Source of the DNA: Aeromicrobium sp. A1-2
GTDB lineage: Bacteria > Actinomycetota > Actinomycetes > Propionibacteriales > Nocardioidaceae
DNA: 64,000 nt
Direction: 5' to 3'
Assembly: GCF_003443875.1 (NCBI RefSeq)
Contig: NZ_CP027482.1
Span: 1 to 64,000, forward strand
The notes under the pieces are model-generated. The model saw only the letters and a list, made by a program, of their open reading frames with translations. It searched no databases and was not told where the DNA came from. Made by a program: the position numbers and the translations under genes. Positions 38,004-46,379 of this stretch are shown piece after piece (the stretch's first letter is position 1; every line of letters begins with the position of its first letter).

Positions 38004-39308
38004 ATGCAGCCGGCGCAGGCTCCGCTGGGCGACGAGGCCGAGCAGAACGAGGTCATGGCGCTGGTGATGGTCATCGGCGACCGGCTCGGAATCCGCCACC
38101 AGGAGATCGTCACCCGGATGACCGACGTCATCGCCCGGGAGGTCGACTACCTCAACGACCCCGAGCTCATGGCCATGCTGCGCGCCAGCGTCGACAGCAA
38201 CATCTCGACGATCCTGCACATTATCCGCAACGAGATCCCGCTCGAGCACGTCCAGCCGATCACGGCGGCCACGGAGTACGCGCTGCGGCTGGCGCAGCGT
38301 GGGGTGCCGGGTGCATCGCTGCGACGGGCCTATCACTTCGGCTCCGACGACCTGCGCACCTGGATCTTCGAGGAGGTCGAGCAGCTCGACTGCGAGCCCG
38401 ACGTCAAGCTCAAGCTGCTGCACCACCTCGCCGGCTTCATGCACAAGTACATCGACTGGATCACCCAGCTGTTGCTCGAGGCGCACGAGGACGAGCGGCA
38501 GCGGTGGATCGACCAGGGTGCCAGCGAGACGGCGTCACTCGTGGCAAAGGTGCTGGCCCGGCAGCCGGTCTCGTTGACGGAGTTCGCGACCCGGGCGCGT
38601 TACCGGCTCGACCAGGTCCATGTCGGTGCTGTCTGCTGGATCGACGGCGCCAACTCGGGCACCGACCAGACCGCCGCGCTGGGTGACCTGGCGCTCCGGC
38701 TCGCCGTGATCCTGGGCTGTGGCACCCGGGTGCTGTTCACCGCGGTGGACCGCGGCACGGTGTGGGTGTGGTTCGGCCGGGGCAGGGAGGCCGGACCGGT
38801 CGACGTCGAGGTCGTGCGCTCCGCCCTGCAGGACTCGCCGGGTGCGCGGGTCTCCCTGGGCCTGCCGATCGAGGGCATCGATGGATTCCGCCGTTCGCAC
38901 GACCAGGCCGAGGCGGCCAAGAGTGTTGCGATCGTCTCCTCCAGCGAGGTGACCCACGCGATCGGCTTCGGCGAGCGTGGTGTGCCGATCATGGCGATGC
39001 TGGTGCGCGACCTGGCTGCCGCGAGGCGCTGGGTGTACGACGTGCTGGGGCCGCTGGCCCGCGATGGTGAGGCCGAGGGGCGGACGCGCGAGACGCTGCG
39101 CGTGTTCCTTGGCACCGGTGGCAGTTATGCCCAGACCTCGGAGAGGCTGCTACTGCACCGCAACTCGGTCAAGTACCGCATCCGCAAGGCCGAGGACGAG
39201 CGGGGACGCCCGCTCGAGGACGACCGGCTCGACCTGGAACTGGCTCTGCAGGTGTGCCATTTCCTGGGAGACACGGTGCTGGTCCCGCTCGGTGACCCGG
39301 AGGGCTGA
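38004..39308 (+). CDS. PucR/CdaR-type transcriptional regulator
   Basis: A 434-residue regulator. Residues 1-180 form a helical sensing region (MTDVIAREVDYLNDPELMAM, ASLRRAYHFGSDDLRTWIFE). The middle resembles the GGDEF-like domain of CdaR (LALRLAVILGCGTRVLFTAV, SLGLPIEGIDGFRRSHDQAE). The C-terminal PucR helix-turn-helix reads ETLRVFLGTGGSYAQTSERL followed by LLHRNSVKYRIRKAEDERGR and DRLDLELALQVCHFLG. It starts 2 bases after the FAD enzyme stop, so it is almost surely in the same transcript as the DUF3556 pair and may control it in response to a metabolite. Confidence 0.92.
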   Translation: MQPAQAPLGDEAEQNEVMALVMVIGDRLGIRHQEIVTRMTDVIAREVDYLNDPELMAMLRASVDSNISTILHIIRNEIPLEHVQPITAATEYALRLAQRGVPGASLRRAYHFGSDDLRTWIFEEVEQLDCEPDVKLKLLHHLAGFMHKYIDWITQLLLEAHEDERQRWIDQGASETASLVAKVLARQPVSLTEFATRARYRLDQVHVGAVCWIDGANSGTDQTAALGDLALRLAVILGCGTRVLFTAVDRGTVWVWFGRGREAGPVDVEVVRSALQDSPGARVSLGLPIEGIDGFRRSHDQAEAAKSVAIVSSSEVTHAIGFGERGVPIMAMLVRDLAAARRWVYDVLGPLARDGEAEGRTRETLRVFLGTGGSYAQTSERLLLHRNSVKYRIRKAEDERGRPLEDDRLDLELALQVCHFLGDTVLVPLGDPEG

Positions 39309-39355
39309 GGGCGCGCCTGCCCGGCGTCGCGAAGCGCGCGTGATGGGATGACGTC

Positions 39356-39766
39356 ATGCGTACGCTGGCGGTCGCCCTGCTCCTGGTGCTGACCGGCTGC
39401 GGTGGGGGATCGGACCCCGAGCCGGCCGCCTCGGCCAAGCCGAAGGCCACCGCGTCGGCGACCACGGTCAAGCCGACCGTCGCTCCGCCGGAGGGCACTC
39501 CTGCCCCGGAGGCGCTCTCGAAGTTCACCTGTGACAAGAATTCCAAGGGCACGTGGAGCGCCTCGGGATACGTCGCCAACGCCAGCAAGGGCAAGGTGAC
39601 GTTCCAGGTCACGGTCTACGTCGGGGAGGCCACCGGCGGCCCGGAGCAGGCCAAGACCCAACGGGTGACCGTTGCGGGAGGTGGCTCCGCAAAGTTCAGC
39701 ATTGCCAAGGTCCCGGCGCCCAAGGCGGGCGGCCCGTGCCACGTGCAGGTGCTGGCGACGGCCTAG
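39356..39766 (+). CDS. Small secreted lipoprotein
   Basis: A 136-residue lipoprotein with signal peptide MRTLAVALLLVLTGCGG and an LTGC lipobox. A Thr/Pro/Ala-rich linker (residues 22-55) precedes a compact domain, SKFTCDKNSKGTWSASGYVA and GKVTFQVTVYVGEATGG, ending PCHVQVLATA. The two cysteines in the domain (FTCDK and GPCHV) may form a disulfide. The pattern resembles FxLYD-type domains that occur on actinobacterial surface proteins. No ligand can be assigned. Confidence 0.8.
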   Translation: MRTLAVALLLVLTGCGGGSDPEPAASAKPKATASATTVKPTVAPPEGTPAPEALSKFTCDKNSKGTWSASGYVANASKGKVTFQVTVYVGEATGGPEQAKTQRVTVAGGGSAKFSIAKVPAPKAGGPCHVQVLATA

Positions 39767-39827
39767 ACCAGTGCCTCGGCGGGCGCGGACTCGACGAAGG
39801 CGAAGACCGGGCCCAAAAGCGCGCTGG

Positions 39828-40670
39828 TCACGTGCCGGCCCGCGCGGACTGGTTGGCCCGTAGCTCGAGGCGCCCGGTGATGACGATCCCCGCAGTGACG
39901 ACGACAGCGCCGGCGACTGCGTCGAGCACCCAGTGGTTGCCGGTCGCGATGACGACCAGCGTCGTCCCTGCTACGTACGCGCAGGCGATGACCCGGCCGA
40001 CGAGGTTGGTGTGGCGCCAGATGGCCCACGCGACCCAGACCGTCCAGCCGACGTGGAGTGACGGCATCGCAGCGAGCTCGTTGGTGATGTGGCCGAGGCC
40101 GGCCGGCGCCGACGCCTGATTGGTCCACCAGCCGAACCTGGCAGTCTGCGCGAGGGCGTCGAGATAGTGCCCCCCGGGCATGAGGCGCGGAGGGGCAGTG
40201 GGCAGCAGCATGTAGCAGACGAGGCCGATGGCGGACCCGATCACGAGGGCGTTGCGGGCCCGCGGGTAATGGGCGCGTTGCCGGAAGAACGCGTAGGCCA
40301 GCACGGCTGGCGTGACGACGTAGTGCAGTGAGGCATACCAGAACGACATCGGCACGGCGATGTCCATGATCGGGGTCAGCGCGTGGTTGAGCCACGACTC
40401 GAAGTCGAGGTGCAGGTATCGCTCGACGCGAAGAAGCTCGGTCGCCCGGCTCTGTGCGGTGACGAGGTTGTCATCGGCGACGAGCCGGCTGACGCTGTAG
40501 GCGATCCAGAGGGTCGCGAGCAGTGCGACCTCGCCGAGTCCGCTGGCGAGTCGCACCCGCCTGCGCACGGCAGCACGTGTCTGCGCGGTGGACATCGGTG
40601 TGCCCGCCCCGCGCGACGAGGGAGTCGTCGCGCGGGCCGGGCCGTACCCATGTCCGGTCAAGGTGGACAT
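39828..40670 (-). CDS. PAP2-superfamily membrane phosphatase/transferase (AUR1-like)
   Basis: A 280-residue membrane protein with about six spans. It includes LATLWIAYSVSRLVADDNLV, ERYLHLDFESWLNHALTP and VPMSFWYASLHYVVTPAVLA. The phosphatase motifs are CYMLLPTAPPRLMPG, AAMPSLHVGWTVWVAWAIW and VVIATGNHWVLDAVAGAVVV, where the two His residues belong to PAP2 motifs C2 and C3. This arrangement is that of the inositolphosphotransferase (PAP2_3) branch. ATG 40670 lies 12 bases after the MFS stop and suggests co-transcription with it; ATG 40595 is a shorter alternative. Confidence 0.85.
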   Translation of the reverse strand: MSTLTGHGYGPARATTPSSRGAGTPMSTAQTRAAVRRRVRLASGLGEVALLATLWIAYSVSRLVADDNLVTAQSRATELLRVERYLHLDFESWLNHALTPIMDIAVPMSFWYASLHYVVTPAVLAYAFFRQRAHYPRARNALVIGSAIGLVCYMLLPTAPPRLMPGGHYLDALAQTARFGWWTNQASAPAGLGHITNELAAMPSLHVGWTVWVAWAIWRHTNLVGRVIACAYVAGTTLVVIATGNHWVLDAVAGAVVVTAGIVITGRLELRANQSARAGT

Positions 40671-40682
40671 GACTCAGGTCGC

Positions 40683-42185
40683 TCAGTGGGCGGCGACAGG
40701 AGCGGCGTCCGGGTTCACCGCGACCGGACCGCTGCGGAACAGTGCCCCGCAGAGGACGGCTCCGACTGCGAAGACGCCGGCGGCCCACCAGAACACGGTC
40801 GTGTAGCCGTGCACCGCGGCGAGTGCCTGGTTCGCCTCGGACGGGGCCCTGCCGACCAGGTAGTCCGACGTCGCAGTCGCGGCGAACGCACTCAGCACCG
40901 CGGTGCCGATCGAGCCACCGATCTGCTGGAACGTGTTGACCGACGCAGAGGCCACACCGGCGTGCTCGGCGTCGACTCCCGATGTTGCGGCGCTGAACGA
41001 CGGCGCGATGGACAGGCCGATGCCGAGTCCGGTGATGATCAGGCCGGGCAGGATGTTCGCCACGTACGTGCTGGTCACGTCGAGCTGCGCGAAGAACACC
41101 ATGCCGACCGCGGCCAGAAGCATGCCGACGAAGACCGGGATCCGAGGTCCGATGCGGGCCACGAGTCCGGCGGAGCCGGTGGCCGTGGACATGATGCCGA
41201 GGATCATCGGGACGAACGCGAAGCCGGTCTTGAGCGGGCTGTAGCCGAGCGTCAGCGACACGTAGTAGGTCAGGAACAGGAACACCGCGAACAGGCCGAT
41301 GCCGACGAATGCCACGACGAGGAATGCTGCACCACGGGTGCGGTCCCAGATGATGTGGAGTGGCAACAGGGGGTCGCTGACCCGGCTCTCGACGACGGCG
41401 AACACCGCGAGGAGCGCGAGGCCGACGGCGATGCAGACCAACGTCGTGGCGCTGGTCCAGCCGTTGGTCTCCGCGCTGGCGAGACCGTAGACGAACGACA
41501 CCAGGCCAGCGACGACCACGGCGGTTCCGGGAATGTCGATGCCCTTGGCCGTCTCCGCCTTGGGCTGCTTCTTGAGCAGCAGCGCGGCACCGACCACGGC
41601 GAGCAGAGCGAGCGGCACATTGACGTAGAGGCACCAGCGCCAGGAGAGGTACTCGGTCAGCACGCCGCCGAGCATCAGGCCGATGGCGCCACCGCCACCC
41701 GCGATCGCGCCGAAGATCGCGAACGCCTTGGCGCGCTCGGCGGCATCTGTGAATGTCACGGTCAACAGGGAGAGGGCCGCGGGAGCGAGTAGGGCGCCGA
41801 AGACGCCCTGTGCGACGCGGGCGCCGACGAGCATCTCGAAGCTCCCGGCTGCGCCGCCGACCGCAGAGGCGGCGGCAAACCCGATCAGGCCAGTGATGAA
41901 CATCGGCCGGCGGCCGATGAGGTCGCTCAGCCGTCCGCCGAGCAGCAGGAGCGACCCGAATGCGAGCGCGTAGCCGGTGACGATCCATTGCCGGTTGTCG
42001 TTGGAGAACCCCAGGGCCTCCTGTGCGCTGGGCAGCGCGATGTTGACGATCGTCGCGTCGAGCACCACGATCAGCTGCGCCAGCCCGATGATGCCGAGGA
42101 TCAGCCACCGGGTCGCGTGGTGTGGGTTGTCGGTGTGGTCAACGACTGGGTCGAGCGCCCGATCGTCGGTCAGTGTGGTTGCCAT
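40683..42185 (-). CDS. MFS multidrug transporter, DHA2 (EmrB/QacA) family
   Basis: A 500-residue proton-driven exporter with 14 spans. Family motifs are GLAQLIVVLDATIVNIALPS (motif D1), LLLGGRLSDLIGRRPMFITG (motif A), LVGARVAQGVFGALLAPAAL (motif B) and AIAGGGGAIGLMLGGVLTEY (motif C). The second half includes FGAVLT-like spans and ends VFAVGAVLCGALFR. The gene is divergent from a TetR regulator, and the space between them has two palindromic sites, so drug- or metabolite-induced expression is likely. The exported compound cannot be read from the sequence. Confidence 0.93.
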   Translation of the reverse strand: MATTLTDDRALDPVVDHTDNPHHATRWLILGIIGLAQLIVVLDATIVNIALPSAQEALGFSNDNRQWIVTGYALAFGSLLLLGGRLSDLIGRRPMFITGLIGFAAASAVGGAAGSFEMLVGARVAQGVFGALLAPAALSLLTVTFTDAAERAKAFAIFGAIAGGGGAIGLMLGGVLTEYLSWRWCLYVNVPLALLAVVGAALLLKKQPKAETAKGIDIPGTAVVVAGLVSFVYGLASAETNGWTSATTLVCIAVGLALLAVFAVVESRVSDPLLPLHIIWDRTRGAAFLVVAFVGIGLFAVFLFLTYYVSLTLGYSPLKTGFAFVPMILGIMSTATGSAGLVARIGPRIPVFVGMLLAAVGMVFFAQLDVTSTYVANILPGLIITGLGIGLSIAPSFSAATSGVDAEHAGVASASVNTFQQIGGSIGTAVLSAFAATATSDYLVGRAPSEANQALAAVHGYTTVFWWAAGVFAVGAVLCGALFRSGPVAVNPDAAPVAAH

Positions 42186-42202
42186 GGGATCTCCAGGTCT
42201 TG

Positions 42203-42226
42203 GAAGTGGAAAGTCTCTTCCGCTTC
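42203..42226. promoter_or_regulatory. Operator 1 between MFS pump and TetR gene
   Basis: GAAGTGGAA, a 6-base spacer and TTCCGCTTC form an inverted repeat with one mismatch. It lies 18 bases upstream of the MFS start codon, where a bound repressor would block expression. It shares the AAGTGGA half-site with operator 2. Confidence 0.75.
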
Positions 42227-42235
42227 ACTGTAGAC

Positions 42236-42259
42236 CAAGTGGAAAGCCCCCTCCACTTG
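42236..42259. promoter_or_regulatory. Operator 2 between MFS pump and TetR gene
   Basis: CAAGTGGA and TCCACTTG form a perfect 8-bp inverted repeat with an 8-base spacer. It lies 60 bases before the TetR start and 51 bases before the MFS start. Two sites with the same half-site suggest joint control of both genes by the TetR protein. Confidence 0.78.
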
Positions 42260-42318
42260 AACCGATGTGATCTGTCGCACCAAACGGAAACTTGTCTCCG
42301 GTCGGCTACCATGGCCCC

Positions 42319-42981
42319 ATGGCCACCCAGATCGAGCCGACAGAGGCAGACCGACCGCTGCGCGCCGACGCTGCGCGCAACCGCGAGCTGATCCTCGAGA
42401 CGGCCGCCGAGGTCTTCGCCGAACAGGGCCTGGACGCGGGCTACGACGAGATTGCCCGCCGCGCGGGCATCGGCGTCGGCACGGTCTATCGGCGGTTCCC
42501 CGAGCGCGCCGAGCTGGTCCGGGCGCTGTTCGAGTCGCGCATCGAAGAGATCGTCGCGATGGCCCAGGAGGCGGCGAGCCACCCCGTGGTGTGGGACGGT
42601 CTGACCTGGTTCCTCGAGAAGGCGCTGGGGCGTCAGGTCACCGACCGTGGCCTCAAGGAGGTCATGTCCCAGACCATCACCTCGGACGAGCACCAGACCG
42701 TCGGCCGCGAGCGTATCGGGCCTATCCTGGAGGACATCGTGGCGCGCGCCAAGGCGGACGGAACCCTGCGCGCTGATGTGGAGGCGACCGACATCGGGGT
42801 GCAGCTCATGCTGATGAGCTCCATGACGACGCCAGCCCAACCGGATCTGTGGCGCCGTTACCTCGCGCTGTTCCTCGACGGACTACGCGCACGGCCCGGC
42901 CTGCAACCCCTGCCCCTGGTCGCACCCCCGGACGAGGCGATGCACGACCTGCTGTGCAACCTGCGAGGCCGCCAGGTCTGA
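42319..42981 (+). CDS. TetR-family transcriptional repressor
   Basis: A 220-residue regulator. The DNA-binding domain reads RNRELILETAAEVFAEQGLD and YDEIARRAGIGVGTVYRRFP, a clear TetR helix-turn-helix, followed by ERAELVRALFESRIEEIVAM. The ligand domain has WDGLTWFLEKALGRQVTDRG and DIGVQLMLMSSMTTPAQPDL. I start at ATG 42319, which begins just ahead of the helix-turn-helix. It most likely represses the divergent MFS gene and itself through the two AAGTGGA palindromes. Confidence 0.93.
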   Translation: MATQIEPTEADRPLRADAARNRELILETAAEVFAEQGLDAGYDEIARRAGIGVGTVYRRFPERAELVRALFESRIEEIVAMAQEAASHPVVWDGLTWFLEKALGRQVTDRGLKEVMSQTITSDEHQTVGRERIGPILEDIVARAKADGTLRADVEATDIGVQLMLMSSMTTPAQPDLWRRYLALFLDGLRARPGLQPLPLVAPPDEAMHDLLCNLRGRQV

Positions 42982-42982
42982 C

Positions 42983-44335
42983 TCAGCCTCGGCTGAGCTG
43001 CACCATTTCCTCGCGCGCCACGACCTTGATGCGGGTGCGACCGACTGCCTCGCCGAGCGCGAGCTCGTGGGTGTCGAGCTGCTCCCAGCCCTCCCAGGTC
43101 GTGAACTCGATGCCGCGTCCCTCGAGGTAGCGGTTGACATCGGCGCGGTCCGGCGATGCGGGAGCGACCAGCTGGTCGACGTCCGCCAGCAGGAGCTCGA
43201 TGGTCTGCGCAGCGTCCGACTTGGTGTGGCCGATCAGGCCGACCGGTCCGCGCTTGATCCAACCCGTGACGTACGCGCCGGGCAGCGGCTCGCCGTCGAT
43301 GTCGATGACCCGACCACCGTCGTTCGGCACTGTTGCACTGGCGTTGTCGAACGGGAGTCCGGCCAGGTTGTCCGAGCGGTAGCCGACAGCGCGGTAGACG
43401 GCCTGGACGGGCCAGTCGACGTGCTCGCCGGTGCCGCGGGCATTGCCGGTGCCGTCGAGCTCGGTGACCTCGGTGCGCAGGCCCACGACCTTGCCGTCCT
43501 CGCCGAGCACCTCGACGGGATTCTGGCAGAAGTGGATGTGGATGCGGTGGGCTGCGCCGGTCTCTTCCTTGGCGAGGTAGTTCTGCAGGACGTCGACGAC
43601 GAGCTTGACCGACTTGGAGGCACGGATCGCGTCCATCGATCCCTCGTCGAGCTCGAAGCCCTCGGGGTGGACGACGACGTCGATGTTGGGCGAGTGGTTG
43701 AGCTCGCGCAGCTCCATCGGGGTGAACTTGACCTGTGCCGGGCCGCGGCGTGCGAAGACGTGGACGTCCTGGGTCGCGTTGACCCGCAGTCCGGCCTCGA
43801 CGTTGGCGGGGATCTCGGTGACGAGCTGCTCGTCGGCGGTCTTGGCGAGCATGCGCGCGACATCAAGGCCGACGTTGCCCACACCCAGCACGGCGACGGT
43901 CTTGGCGTCGGGATCGAACGGCCAGTCGCGCGGGGCATCGGGGTGGCCGTCGTACCACGACACGAAGTCGGCGCCGCCGAACGATCCCTTGAGGTCGATG
44001 CCGGGGATGTCGAGGTCGCGGTCGGCGCGGGCGCCGGTTGCGAAGATCACGGCGTCGTAGAACTGCTGCAGGTGGTCAAGCTTGAGATCGGCGCCGTAGT
44101 TGACGTTGCCGAAGAAGCGGATGTCGTCATTGGACAGGACCCGCTTGAGGGCCTTGATGATCTCCTTGATCCGCGGATGGTCCGGCGCGACGCCGTAGCG
44201 GATCAGGCCGAACGGCGTCGGATCGCGATCGAGGATGTCGATCGTGACGTCGACCTCGGACTTGGTGAGGATGTCGGCGGCATAGATGCCCGCGGGGCCG
44301 GCGCCGATCACTGCGACACGCAACTGCCTGCTCAT
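42983..44335 (-). CDS. fprA: NADPH:ferredoxin reductase (FprA-like)
   Basis: A 450-residue flavoprotein of the adrenodoxin-reductase type. It starts MSRQLRVAVIGAGPAGIYAA, the FAD-binding GxGxxG, then DRDPTPFGLIRYGVAPDHPR, a strong family signature. The NADPH domain has TVAVLGVGNVGLDVARMLAK and FARRGPAQVKFTPMELREL. Later parts read AVGYRSDNLAGLPFDNA and GWIKRGPVGLIGHTKSDAAQ, ending EEMVQLSRG. It passes electrons from NADPH to ferredoxin for P450s or iron-sulfur enzymes. It is divergent from DUF3556 copy 2. The frame is intact. Confidence 0.93.
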   Translation of the reverse strand: MSRQLRVAVIGAGPAGIYAADILTKSEVDVTIDILDRDPTPFGLIRYGVAPDHPRIKEIIKALKRVLSNDDIRFFGNVNYGADLKLDHLQQFYDAVIFATGARADRDLDIPGIDLKGSFGGADFVSWYDGHPDAPRDWPFDPDAKTVAVLGVGNVGLDVARMLAKTADEQLVTEIPANVEAGLRVNATQDVHVFARRGPAQVKFTPMELRELNHSPNIDVVVHPEGFELDEGSMDAIRASKSVKLVVDVLQNYLAKEETGAAHRIHIHFCQNPVEVLGEDGKVVGLRTEVTELDGTGNARGTGEHVDWPVQAVYRAVGYRSDNLAGLPFDNASATVPNDGGRVIDIDGEPLPGAYVTGWIKRGPVGLIGHTKSDAAQTIELLLADVDQLVAPASPDRADVNRYLEGRGIEFTTWEGWEQLDTHELALGEAVGRTRIKVVAREEMVQLSRG

Positions 44336-44506
44336 GCACAACTCCAAGGGGTCGGGATCACCGTGCTCGCAGCAAGTGTATAGAGGAGAAACAGCTGTGC
44401 GCACACACGTCTCGCCATCTGAACACGAACGTGTCAAGATATTTGGCGTGGCGTGGGTCACGACCAGGCCCTAGCGTTCACAGCCGGGGGACATCGAAGG
44501 AGACTC

Positions 44507-46216
44507 ATGGGGCTTATCGCGCCCACCTTGCCGGACCTCGACGTCGACGCCTGGCGGTCCACGTCGCGTGCCGAACGCACCAAGGTCCTGCAGCAGCACT
44601 GGGCCCTTCACGGCTTCGGCACGCCGGGAGGCGTCTACGGTCTGTATGCCCTGAAGATCGCCCTGTACGTCCTCGGCGGTCTCGCGTTTGCCGCGTCGAC
44701 GCCCGGCATCGGCGATCTCGGCGACGTCGGAGACTGGTGGTCGTCGCCGGTCGTGTTCCAGAAGGTCATCATCTGGACCTTGCTGTTCGAGGTGCTCGGC
44801 TTCGGTTGTGGCTTCGGGCCGCTCACGATGCGTTTCCTGCCGCCGATCGGCTCGTTCCTCTACTGGCTGCGGCCCGGGACGATCCGCCTTCCGCCGTGGC
44901 CCGACAAGGTCCCTGGCACCACGGGTTCGTCCCGCACGATCCTTGATGTCGCGCTCTACGTCGCCGTCATCGCGGCTGCCGTCTATGTCCTGCTGTCGCC
45001 GGCCGACCGCGGCCAGATGCTGATCGAGCCGGCGCGCTTCGTCCCGCTCCTGGTGCTGCTGCCGGTGCTCGGGCTCCGCGACAAGACGATTTTCCTCGCC
45101 GCCCGTTCCGAGCACTACTGGGTCACCGCGATCGTCTTCCTGTTCCCGTTCGTCGACATGATCCTCGCGGCGAAGCTGCTGATGCTGGCGATCTGGTGGG
45201 GTGCCGCGACATCCAAGCTCAACCAGCACTTCCCCTACGTCGTGTCGACGATGTTCAGCAACTCCCCGGTCATGCCGAAGGCGGTCAAGCGACGGCTCTG
45301 GCGCGATGCCGAGACCGATCTCCGGCCCTCGTGGCTCGCCGGAACGCTGGCCCACGTCGGCACAGTGGTCGAGTTCGGCGTGCCCGTCATCCTGCTGTTC
45401 TCACGTGGTGGCACCGTCACGACGATCGCGCTGATCGTGATCCTGCTCTTCCACCTCAACATCTTGGCGTCGATCCCGATGGGCGTGCCACTGGAGTGGA
45501 ACGTGCTGATGGGCTTCGCGGCGGTCTTCTTGTTCGGTGAGCACGCCGAGGTCGGTCTGACCGATGCGACGCAGCCGCTGCTGGTCTACGGACTGTTCGC
45601 GCTCGTGGTGATCTCGGTCGCGTGGGGCAACCGGCGTCCTGATCTGTGGTCGTTCCTGCCGTCGATGCGCTACTACGCCGGCACCTGGTCGACCTCGGTC
45701 TGGCTGTTCGGCGAGGGCGCCGAGCAGACGTACGCCGACCGGGTCATCAAGGCCGCTCAGCTGCCACACCGGCAGCTGGCCAAGCTCTATCCGCCGGACA
45801 CCGTCGACCTGATGGTTGGCAAGCTGCAGGCCTGGCGCGGGCTGCACACCCACGGCCGAGCCATGGCAGGTCTGCATCCGCACGCCGCCGCAGATCACGA
45901 GTCGCGGTTCGTGCTCGACGGCGAGATGGTGTGCGGCTCGGCGATCGGGTGGAACTTCGGCGACGGGCACCTGCACCAGGAGGCGCTCGTCGCGGCGGTG
46001 CAGGAGCGCTGCCACTTCGAGCCAGGTCAGCTGCGCGTCATCGCGATGGAGTCGCAGCCGTTCTGGAACCCCATCCAGCGCTACCGCATCATCGACGCGG
46101 CCACCGGCGTGATCGAGACCGGCGAGGTCGACGTCGCCGAGATGGTCAGCCGCCAGCCGTGGGACGGCAGCACACCGTTCCGCATCACCTCGCGTGACGA
46201 GTCGGCAGTCGGCTAG
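44507..46216 (+). CDS. DUF3556 membrane protein, copy 2
   Basis: A 569-residue paralogue of the protein at 34811. ATG 44507 has GAAGGAG 4 nt upstream. The start is LTLPDLDVDAW-like (APTLPDLDVDAWRSTSRAE), then QQHWALHGFGTPGGVYGLYA, about eight membrane spans, and VPLEWNVLMGFAAVFLFGEH. The loop RPDLWSFLPSMRYYAGTWST and the soluble C-terminal domain with GWNFGDGHLHQEALVAAVQE and RCHFEPGQLRVIAMESQPF match copy 1 closely. It is followed by its own FAD enzyme after 163 bases. The function is unknown; the repeated pairing is the main clue. Confidence 0.9.
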   Translation: MGLIAPTLPDLDVDAWRSTSRAERTKVLQQHWALHGFGTPGGVYGLYALKIALYVLGGLAFAASTPGIGDLGDVGDWWSSPVVFQKVIIWTLLFEVLGFGCGFGPLTMRFLPPIGSFLYWLRPGTIRLPPWPDKVPGTTGSSRTILDVALYVAVIAAAVYVLLSPADRGQMLIEPARFVPLLVLLPVLGLRDKTIFLAARSEHYWVTAIVFLFPFVDMILAAKLLMLAIWWGAATSKLNQHFPYVVSTMFSNSPVMPKAVKRRLWRDAETDLRPSWLAGTLAHVGTVVEFGVPVILLFSRGGTVTTIALIVILLFHLNILASIPMGVPLEWNVLMGFAAVFLFGEHAEVGLTDATQPLLVYGLFALVVISVAWGNRRPDLWSFLPSMRYYAGTWSTSVWLFGEGAEQTYADRVIKAAQLPHRQLAKLYPPDTVDLMVGKLQAWRGLHTHGRAMAGLHPHAAADHESRFVLDGEMVCGSAIGWNFGDGHLHQEALVAAVQERCHFEPGQLRVIAMESQPFWNPIQRYRIIDAATGVIETGEVDVAEMVSRQPWDGSTPFRITSRDESAVG

Positions 46217-46379
46217 GTCTCGCGACCACCTGCAAGCCGGCAACCACCCGCACACCCAACGGAGGTGGATGAGTCGGCTTTCCGGTACTCGGTTTGCCGA
46301 CTGTCTCACCCCGAGGTCGCGTGAAGGCCGATCAAGTCACCGCCCAGCCGATCGGTTCGTCTGCCACTAGGTTGAGGGC

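Noticed and set aside
36750..39308. 852-codon plus-strand frame that seems to fuse a protein to the PucR regulator
   Set aside because: The first part is an out-of-frame shadow of the FAD enzyme; the regulator has its own start at 38004.
44396..44434. Palindromes TGTGCGCACA and ACACG-AA-CGTGT upstream of DUF3556 copy 2
   Set aside because: Short and of a kind that occurs often by chance in this composition; not matched upstream of copy 1.
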